From NCBI GenBank assembly GCA_003971905.1, contig RSEE01000047.1, positions 310,001 through 374,000 on the forward strand: DNA of 64,000 bases. Direction: 5' to 3'. Shown here piece by piece: positions 56,842-64,000 of this stretch. This DNA comes from Moniliella sp. 'wahieum'. Its lineage: Eukaryota > Basidiomycota > Moniliellomycetes > Moniliellales > Moniliellaceae. Within the stretch, counting starts at the first letter, position 1; each line of letters begins with the position of its first letter. Made by a program: the position numbers and the translations under genes. A model generated the notes under the pieces. It was given only the letters and a program-made list of their open reading frames with translations, had not been told where the DNA came from and searched no databases.

Positions 56842-57761
56842 TCTGTAGGTTGGAATCACTCGTCCCGTCTGGCACTGGAGGACACTTCACTAGGGCGGAT
56901 GGATGTCCTACCGCAGACAGGCCTCGTGGGTTCGACGTTGGCATGTCGATCCCCCTGCTCGGTGTGGATTGCTCTACTGAAGTTGTTAGTCAGTCCGGGG
57001 CCCAATTGGGTGGAAATGATCACAAGAGCAGCCCGACGGATCCGACCACACCAAGGTGTTGGGAGTATTGTTGGAAGTGGAGACGACGTCAGTGGGTCTC
57101 AATCCACGCCCAAAGGGGAAATTCATCATGTCGTATATAAGCGCTCCGAATGCCCAGACAGGAAAGGCAGTACTTCTCATATCTCAGTCTCTCCAAGCTC
57201 TTTTCCCGTGTCTTTCTTGTCGGCTTGGTTGGGTGGAAGTAGATCGGCACCGGGCGTCGTATATGTCCTGAATGCGCAGCCAAAACCTGTATATATCAAG
57301 TGCCGATTCTGATGGTCTCTCTCTCACTTGCCAGAACGCCGTGATCGCGCCCACCTTTGCCATCACCACCACTGCCTTCTTGTCACTAGCCACTTCTCAC
57401 AGAGCTGGTCTCTGTGCATTTTCCCCTTTAGGTTGGACCTAACTAGCCTGACGCTTCCTCCGTCCCCCATCCCCCTTCTCGTCCCCCTTCTCCCTCGGCC
57501 GGCCCGAAGCACCTTCTCACCTCGTCCTCTGGACGTACTTACAGGCTAACCCACTTCCACTGCGAGGACAACGGCATCACCTCTTCTCGAGCTTGTGCTT
57601 CCCTTCTCTCCTCATCGTCGGCGCAGCAATTATACCTTCTGCGCATACACCTCCTGTCCTTCTCCAACATTTCGCCAGGCTGGTTCTGAGCGGCATCGTA
57701 TTCTTCCCATACTTGTGGTTCCTTCCAACCCTCACCACCCACCCAGTCTTCTGTTTTCAAG

Positions 57762-59250
57762 ATGCATGCCCTTCGTTGCCTAGCATGGATCGCTATGCTT
57801 TCCGGGGCAGTTGAGTCTGCTCCGGTTGGGCGTCGCCTTGACCCGTCCACCTTGGTACAACGACGGGAAACTGGCCAGTCATCTCTTGGCCTCCGAGGGC
57901 GAGGAAATGATGCATCGGGCGCGCTCCACGCCGCCCTGGTCGGAGCCATTGCACAGGACAAAGTCAGGAAGGGAAAGAAGAACAAGAAGGGAAACAGGAA
58001 GACCCAAGGCCGGCTGACACCAGCTACGGTAAACCAAGGCGTCAACATGGGCTTCAATTTGTCTCTAGTGGCCCAACGGGCTGAAGAAATGTCCCAGCAC
58101 AGCTGGGAGTATGGGACGACAACCGAGCTCTACCTTGAGCTCTACAACCCAAGCCATGCAGTTTTCGGCAAGCAGGCGTTCCCTCATGGCTCCCTCCCTT
58201 CCCTCGCCTCTTCCCCTGCTTTAACGTATGCCAGGCAGCACATCTCCCTCGACGCGGGGGAAAATGGAGGGGACTTGGCGGACGGACAAGGCTCCTCAGG
58301 GGACCCGTGCTCGTTGGGCGTGGCAGCCTTGCTGTTGGGCGTGAAGAATGACTCGTATACCCTAGCTGCCAAGCGCCAACTTGGTAACCTCCTTTCTTCC
58401 CCCAGCTACGCTGATGGCACCCTTAGCTCGCGCTCATCAGAGTTGTCCCTCTGGGCTGATTGGACAGTATGTTCACCCCCTCCCCTTCTTCTGTGGCGCA
58501 GATCTGACGGACGGATTTCCTTGTACAGTATATGGCTCCTCCCTTTATGGCGTACGCGGCGGTAGCCTCGTCCAACCAGAGTTTGATGCAGGAGACGGTA
58601 CGGCAGCTGGAGGGGTACTCGAAGCACTTGGCCTTTCGCGACACGGGCAACGCCGCCCCCCTAGCCAAGGGCTTGTGGCGACACATTTCCGGCTCGGCGT
58701 CCCAGTCCCCGGGGCCGTGGACAACGGGCGAGACGTGGGCGTTGAATGGGATGGTACGTGTGCTGGCTACCTTGGCTCGGTACCCTGGTTCGCCCAGTTG
58801 GATCGAGCCGTTGCAAACCTCGGTCACGGCCTTGGTCGAGGGTATCCTCGCCCCTCTCGCTGCGTGTGCACAGGTGGGCCAGTCCATCGACCCCGCCAAT
58901 GGCTTGTTGCGCGGCTACCTCGTCGGCGGACCTAAGGGCGTCAAGGATACTACCCCCACCTGGGGCGGCGAAGTAGCTGGCACAGCAGGTGTGGTAGCTG
59001 CCGTGTACCGCTACGCCGTCCTGCAGGCTGCCGCGGGCCAGGCCGTCAACCCAGCCTACCTCACGCTCGCTGCGCAGCTGCGCCAAGCCGTCGCCCAGCA
59101 CGTCTCCACCGACGGTTACGTTGCCCCGTCCATCAACCGTACGCTTGGACCAGCCCAACGTACGTGTCTCGGTCCCCGGAAGCGCAAGCGTTTGTGGGCT
59201 TGATGGGCGCGGCGTACCGCGATTGTGTCCTGGCTAAAGTATGTCAATAG
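57762..59250 (+). CDS. Secreted six-hairpin glycosidase-like protein (GH88/GH105 type)
   Basis: Probable extracellular carbohydrate-active enzyme; substrate unknown. Signal peptide MHALRCLAWIAMLSGAVESA. A propeptide-like basic stretch (KVRKGKKNKKGNRK) is followed by an (alpha/alpha)6-type domain: VNMGFNLSLVAQRAEEMSQH, WEYGTTTELYLELYNPSHAV, SRSSELSLWADWTYMAPPFM AYAAVASSNQ, FRDTGNAAPLAKGLWRHISG, WTTGETWALNGMVRVLATLA and TWGGEVAGTAGVVAAVYRYA. The intron 58467-58528 (62 nt) joins DWT to YMAPPF. One-base loss near 59160-59170; beyond it the frame gives SPEAQAFVGLMGAAYRDCVL and stops at 59250. N-glycosylation sequons (NLS, NQS, NRT) are present. The fold assignment rests on ELSLWAD...PPFMAY and the W-x-T-G-x-x-W-A-x-N-G-M block. 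Confidence 0.68.
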
Positions 59251-59570
59251 ACGCATATATATAGTCGTTATCTAACTGTATTCTATACCACTCGACCATC
59301 ACTAAGTAGTCATTCCCATGCTGTCCCCCGCCACAGCGGCCAAACGATGGTCATTAGGAGGACTTGGAACTAGCTCCCCAGCGCAGGGGACTCAACACAG
59401 GAGCGTGACGCGTGACGCCCACAACCAAGCGGCAAACGAAAGAAAATACAAGGGGCAGCAGAGCCCACTAGTGGATCTTGGTACAGGACAAGAAAAGCGC
59501 TTCCGGGGGAGGAAGGCACCAAGCGGCCCAGGGTTTCAAGCCTCGTGGGTCGATGAGGCACGGCGGTCCC
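59251..59570. other. Convergent spacer
   Basis: Joint 3' flank of the glycosidase and the following minus-strand gene; atatatag near 59258. Nothing else seen. Confidence 0.4.
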
Positions 59571-61482
59571 CTAGTGCAACGCCTTTTCGCGCAACTGGGC
59601 GCTACGAAGCGAGGACTGTAGCATGGCCAAGCGCTCGTCGTACCGCTCGGCTACCCGGGCGTGCATGAACACCAGATTATCTCGATCCGTCTTTGCAGCA
59701 GGCTGTGAGGGCGCACCTAAAGACACAGGAGGCGCGTTGGATACAGGTCGAGCTTGGGGAAAGGGTACTGCATTGGGTCCTTGGGGTGTGGGCGGTGCGC
59801 TTGGCCTGTCGGGGCCGGTGGCGGGGAAGGCGGCTTGTGCTCCGCTGGCTTGGCACGATTTGGAACAGAGGAAATTCGACGATGGGGCACAGAGGGCTTG
59901 CGAACCAAAAGCGAGCCAAAAATGCTCCTTCTTGCGGCCGAGGGAGGAAAGTTGGCCAAGGAGGAAGATTGCCAATTCGTGTCCTCGGTTGCTTCGGTTA
60001 CGTTGGAAACCAAGGAAGACACCGAGTGGCCTGCGCGCTTGTTCCCGTTCCACGCAGAACGCGGGGCTGTGCGGGTGGAATGATTTCGTGTGACCGTGGC
60101 AGCCGCCAAGCCATTTTGAGCCAGCACTCCTCGATCGAGGCAAGGAGGGCCGTCTGCTCCGCTTCCACCACCTCAATCTCGGCCTTGATTTCGGCGGGAG
60201 ACTTGTGGGTGGCAGGAGGGAGGCGAGGATGGGACGCTCGAAAGGAGACCATGGTCTGGCGGGGGAGGCCATTGACCTTAGCCAAGGCGGCCTCGGTGCG
60301 GCTCGCCTGGATCTGCTCCACCAGCTCTCGCTGTTTCCTGGCTTTCTCCAGTGCGGGGCAGCCGCTTGCCCGGTGTGCCCGATCCCGTCGTCGACATGGA
60401 CAAGACGCTTCCAGGCCTTGGCTCGGACATAGATCGGCGCGGTTTGGTACGGATGCTGGCCCGCGTCCCAACAGCGACGACGCAGGGCCATTGAGAATAC
60501 TACCTCCATTCTCGGCATCCGAGTCGATTTCCAACGAGGCGACAGAGGCAGTGGCCTTGCCGAGACGACTCATGACACTGGCCGGGAGGGAAGGTGCGTT
60601 GCCTTCCCTTGGGGCGGGACGAGAGCAAGCGCGAGAGATTGGTTTGTCCTGACTCGAAGGAGCTTACCGACTCGGTGCGCAGCCTGGCCACGGAGGGTTC
60701 CGGGGTAAGTCGCAGTTGCTCTGCCGAGTCGTGGGACGCACGCCGCTCCTCCTTGGCAGGAGAGGATGTGCCTTCGGCGGTGACAGCGGCGGAGAGAAAA
60801 GCGGCACGCAGCGAACGGTATTCGTCCTGCGTCAGGAGGCCATCGCCATGCGCAACCGTCAGATCGGTGAGGCGGGTGGCCAGATGGTGTTTGGGGAAGG
60901 GGGATGGGTGCAGGTGGTACCGAGGCGGAGACCGAGACTTGGGAGGGGGAGCGGAGGCGGGCGAGAGAGGGCTCGGTGGAAGACGCGGGTATGGTGGCCG
61001 ATGGGGGCGCCAGGGCGGGCGCAATGGAGGGGACAGTACAGGAGGCCGAGATGGACACGGGGGTGGAGGCAATGCTGTAGAAGGAGTGGCGCTGGGCAGC
61101 GGCGGGAGGACCCAGGTGGTCGGGGGTGGCGGCGGTGCTGACGGCGGTGGTTGTCGTGGCCTGCGAGCGGTGGGTGGTTCGCGTCGAGACCGAGCCCAGC
61201 TGGCTGTCGACCGACGGCGACGCAAGGAACGGCGGGGCGTTCCGCGGCCGCCACGGGGGGGGTTGGCGCGCGGGGAACGGGCGGGACGGGGGGCGCGTTG
61301 GCGGGGGGGCGGGCGGCACTGGGGCGGAGAGAGAGGTGCCTGCGCAGCTTGAGGCCCGTGATGGACACGGTGCGTGTGCGGTGGCGCGCGGGCTCGGCGA
61401 GGGCAGGCGAGGGACGCGGCGTGCCTGAGGCCGAGGCCGGGGCGGAGGCGGGCGGGCAGGGTGGAAGAGGCAGCGAGCTTCA
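59571..61482 (-). CDS. Unknown fungal protein with EF-hand-like motif and disordered regions
   Basis: Function not recognised. The first part is Ser/Pro/Thr-rich, with TVSITGLKLRRHLSL early on. The ordered block is HLATRLTDLTVAHGDGLLTQ DEYRSLRAAFL, which resembles an EF-hand-like motif that I associate with uncharacterised fungal proteins. Then come RLRTESVSSFESGQTNLSRL, SRLGKATASVASLEIDSD, a Cys/Arg segment (LEASCPCRRRDRAHRASGCP), a coiled-coil stretch (ARKQRELVEQIQASRTEAAL; AEIKAEIEVVEAEQTALLAS) and the C-terminus VAERYDERLAMLQSSLRSAQ LREKALH. Several one-base shifts (near 60590, 60085-60110 and 59715-59760 and in the N-terminal part) split it, so the start at 61482 is tentative. It is probably a regulatory or scaffold protein, as no catalytic motif is visible. 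Confidence 0.6.
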
Positions 61483-61872
61483 TGGCGTGGGTGCGGTGGT
61501 GAGTGCTGCCGATGGCGGCCGATGTGATGGCGGCGGGGTCTGAGATCGGACCCTGAGCCGAGTGGCCTGTGCGCGGGCAGAACAAAGGGACACCAACGGC
61601 GACGTGCAGCCGCAGATGGTGGACTGGGACTGATGTACTGATGGGACTGCCAATCAGAAACCAACGCAGGCAGCTCGGCGCAGATGACATGTGGCACGCA
61701 GGGTGGGTGATTGGAGTGTTGATTAAGCTTTGTGATGGGCGAGGCATGGCTCGGTGGCACAGGCGCAGGTTGAACATTGCAACGCCCATCCCTCGCGCAT
61801 CCTCGCTTGTGGCGCACAAACAACCACACCACGCAAGCAACCCACTTGCCCTGCTCTGCGCTGAACTTCAGC

Positions 61873-62280
61873 ATGCATCCCCAGCGCCTAGCACCTCAAC
61901 CCCCCCCACTCTGCTCCTGCCTCCACATGCCCCTTCCGTCTCCCATCAGCAGCCGCTGGCCCACTCGCACAGCCCGCATCGGACACGCCGCTCCGTTCCG
62001 TCTTGACACTTCTGCTCTTGCGCTCGCCTCCCACGGCACAGCTGATGATGCAGCCAGCAAGGGCTGCTCTTCGTCTCTGCCACCGACTCCCACTCGAACC
62101 CGGCGCATCATTGTCATGGGAGGAGAGGAAGACATCAGCACGCCCGCTGTCGGGCTGAGGACGGATGACAAGCACAACGCGGACGTGCTGGATGCCGACA
62201 TGAGCACCCCTTCGCTCTCGGGATCGAGAGACGGGGATGACAGAGACGTTTCGGCAAGCGTCCACCCAATCGGTCCGTGA
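61873..62280 (+). CDS. Doubtful open frame
   Basis: A 135-codon frame (MHPQRLAPQPPPLCSCLHMP at the start, GGEEDISTPAVGLRTDDKHN and DADMSTPSLSGSRDGDD later) with disordered composition. No domain, and an open frame exists on the other strand over the same bases (61896-62288). It may be the leader or promoter of the neighbouring minus-strand gene instead. Confidence 0.2.
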   Translation: MHPQRLAPQPPPLCSCLHMPLPSPISSRWPTRTARIGHAAPFRLDTSALALASHGTADDAASKGCSSSLPPTPTRTRRIIVMGGEEDISTPAVGLRTDDKHNADVLDADMSTPSLSGSRDGDDRDVSASVHPIGP

Positions 62281-62284
62281 AGCG

Positions 62285-63692
62285 TCATCTGATCCCAGAC
62301 CTAGTTCTCCTCGGAGCTGTGGGTCGATAGGCCCAAAAAGAATCGCCGCTGCTACTGCCCCTTGGGTCCATCCACTCGTCGCCCGAACTGGGTTCGGCCT
62401 GGCAAAGTCCGACAGGTCCAGTGACGGTCCGCTGCTGCCGAATCAGTATCCTCTGTCTTCTGCATTGACCACAGCATACGTACTTTTACTCGCTCGATGG
62501 GCACGTGCGCGCGGTCCATCTCTTTCAGTAGACCAAACAAGCGGTCCGATGGCCCGTGCAAAGGTGGGGGCAATTCGTCGTCACCAGTTGCATCTACGCT
62601 CCCCTGGGATGGAGTGGGGGAAGGCATGCGGTTTTCTTCGAGGGGTAGAGAAAGGCACGCTTCTCCCCACCCGGAAAGGTGGTGCGCGAGGCGGCCCAAG
62701 GCCCAACTGGATTCTGCCGAGCGCTGCACCCAGGAGGCATGCATGCATTCTCTGAGGAGAGGATGGGACCACATGGCCTTGGAGGCCAGTTGAACCAGGG
62801 CACGCGAAAAGAGTGCTTCGACATTGGGCGGTAGCACCTCACTTGCCAGCTTGGTTCGACCGTCAGCGGCTGTGGGAGTGTGTGTTGGGGTGGGCGGTGG
62901 CGGAGCGTCCATTTTGCGTCGTTTACAGGGCGGTCCGTTTTCCCTGGATTGGTCCCAGGCGAGAAGGATAAAGTCGATCTGGAGCACGGGCTGCATGTTG
63001 GGTTGAAAGAAAGCGGCAGGTGCGTTGGTCAGCGTCAGGGCCCCTGCACAGCCCAAGGCCCTCGGAGAGCGGCCGCTGTACGTCAGATGGAGGACTGGCC
63101 AAGGGGTGTCACCATGAGGGCACATGCAGGGATCACGTACACTCGATTGAGCTGGCGGAAGCCTCGGGAGCAGGAAGAGGGCGGACTGCGAGTAAGTTGA
63201 ACGCATCCTGGTTCTAGACGGGGTGGCGGTGCATGGGTGAATGCGGGTACATTGATTGCAGACACATACAGAAGAGGGGAGACAAAAAGGTGTTATGCGT
63301 TGTGCTGCGTGTTAGTATACAGGCCCCGAGCGACGACGAGGGGATGCTTGAGACTACGGGAATGACGAGCGTACGCGTGAGAAGAAGGCCTCGACCAAGG
63401 CGGCTGCGCGTGCGCGTCTCAGTTCGGCATGAGTGAGCCACTGGGGCGCATGCTGGATGGCTTGGGCCACGCCCTGTCGGCGTTTGTTCTTGGGCTGGGT
63501 GGGGCAGGCGGCGAGGCGGAGAGCGAGGCGGATGGTGTTGCTGGTGGGCGCAGTGGCGACCGGCAGGGCATGGGGGACGACAGCCCAGCGCACGCAGAGG
63601 GAGAGGGTGTCGGACGAAGTGTCGTGCACTGTCAGCTGCTCCATCCCGCTTGCCATGAAGCGGACGGCGGTGGGAAAATAGCACGGCGGCAC
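62285..63692 (-). CDS. Unknown protein, multi-exon
   Basis: Not recognised. The first segment reads MPPCYFPTAVRFMASGMEQL TVHDTSSDTLSL, RLALRLAACPTQPKNKRRQG, APQWLTHAELRRARAAALVE. A probable intron follows: the stretch from about 63388 down to 63200 has a GTACGC donor and a TACTAAC branch word ending ACGCAG, though a second acceptor (ACTCGCAG) lies closer to the next frame. The middle part has CPHGDTPWPVLHLTYSGRSP, PVLQIDFILLAWDQ, a nuclear-type basic patch (PCKRRKMD) and AHHLSGWGEACLSLPLEE. Near 62470 another short intron or shift leads to GDEWMDPRGSSSGDSFWAYR, ending RTRSGIR at 62285. Exact exon limits are uncertain. Confidence 0.5.
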
Positions 63693-63855
63693 TTAACGTG
63701 TGTTTCTCTCCCACACAGAGGCGGGGCAGAGCGGAATCAGTCTGCTTCCGCCCGCTGCCCTGGCTTTTTGGCTGCGAGTGCTGCCGCGTTTCTTCTGGAT
63801 AGCCGCCACTTTCCTAATTATACGCCACCCGTGGAGTCTCGACCTCCAACCTGCC

Positions 63856-64000
63856 ATGCCTTTGTTGCGGTTGCCCTTGCGCGCCGCCTACGTTCCGGGG
63901 CGGACCCAGCTCCAGCCTCGGCCGGCCGTCCGTGCTCTTTCGTGCGCTGCCTCCAGGAGAAACCGCGTCCCCAACATCCAAACCCGCGCGGGCGTGCACC
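63856..64000 (+). CDS. N-terminus of a probably mitochondrial protein, cut by the window end
   Basis: The frame opens MPLLRLPLRAAYVPGRTQLQ PRPAVRALSCAASRRNRV, rich in Arg, Ala and Leu and free of acidic residues, the pattern of a mitochondrial presequence. It remains open to the last base. Nothing of the mature protein is visible. Confidence 0.45.
   Translation, partial: MPLLRLPLRAAYVPGRTQLQPRPAVRALSCAASRRNRVPNIQTRAGVH

Larger units (their letters stand above)
55802..57761. other. 2 kb spacer with GGTCACC and ATGATCG clusters
   Basis: 3' flank of the G-alpha gene (C/T-rich) followed by AT-richer sequence with two motif clusters. A TATA-like tatataagc sits near 57136. A C/T-rich promoter block precedes the glycosidase gene. 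No gene recognised. Confidence 0.5.

Noticed and set aside
60594-61428. Gly/Arg-rich plus-strand frames over the unknown EF-hand-like gene
   Set aside because: Antisense to a Pro/Ser-rich coding region; no recognisable protein character.

Overview
The window is nuclear DNA of a GC-rich fungus, most probably a basidiomycete. Genes lie 0.3-2.6 kb apart on both strands. Introns are short (36-104 nt) with GTATGT/GTACGT donors, pyrimidine-rich acceptors and occasional TACTAAC-like branch sites. The gene set is typical fungal housekeeping: LEU2, lumazine synthase, KDEL receptor, Yop1, V-ATPase c subunit, Sec14, Spo7, prohibitin 2, an Ind1-type P-loop ATPase and a G-alpha subunit. A secreted LIP-family lipase and the overall style would fit Ustilaginomycotina (smut or Malassezia relatives), but that placement is inference. 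I see no retroelement, LTR, provirus or CRISPR array.

Layout, left to right: a CSC1/OSCA-like channel runs off the left edge (minus). A 4.7 kb gene-free spacer rich in short tandem motifs follows. Next come a secreted lipase, an unknown Ala/Pro-rich protein, endopolyphosphatase PPN1 (minus), lumazine synthase, a 2.6 kb spacer, ERD2, YOP1, a Ca2+-regulated ATP-Mg/Pi carrier (minus), and LEU2 (minus) divergent from the 2-oxoglutarate dehydrogenase E2 gene. After another spacer come an unknown protein, a 2.6 kb spacer, a germinal-centre-type STE20 kinase (minus) divergent from the V-ATPase c subunit, a 100-residue protein whose start codon is split by an intron, an MFS transporter and a J-domain protein. 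The right part holds a repeat-rich spacer, a pathogen-related/NTF2-like protein, IND1 converging on L-2-hydroxyglutarate dehydrogenase, SPO7 divergent from SEC14, prohibitin 2 with an elongator tRNA-Met behind it, a G-alpha subunit, a six-hairpin glycosidase-like secreted protein, two unknown proteins and the start of a probably mitochondrial protein.

Two features run through the whole window. First, about two thirds of the recognisable genes lose frame by one base at one or more points, nearly always as a missing base and often in or beside a C/G run, although the same proteins continue perfectly in the next frame. A tRNA T-loop also lacks one T. Indispensable genes are affected, so consensus deletion errors in the assembly are the best explanation; gene limits below are drawn across these breaks. 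Second, the gene-free spacers contain many small clusters of tandem motifs. Their unit sequences differ from cluster to cluster, but most have a 7-nt period and are centred on a 6-bp palindrome (ACATGT, ATCGAT, AAGCTT, AACGTT, AGGCCT and others). I know no feature type that explains this, and it is the most unusual signal here.

Functionally the genes cover mitochondrial metabolism and integrity (KGD2, IND1, L2HGDH, PHB2, ATP-Mg/Pi carrier), ER/Golgi membrane traffic and lipid control (ERD2, YOP1, SPO7, SEC14), vacuole function (VMA3, PPN1), signalling (G-alpha, GCK kinase, CSC1) and secretion (lipase, glycosidase).
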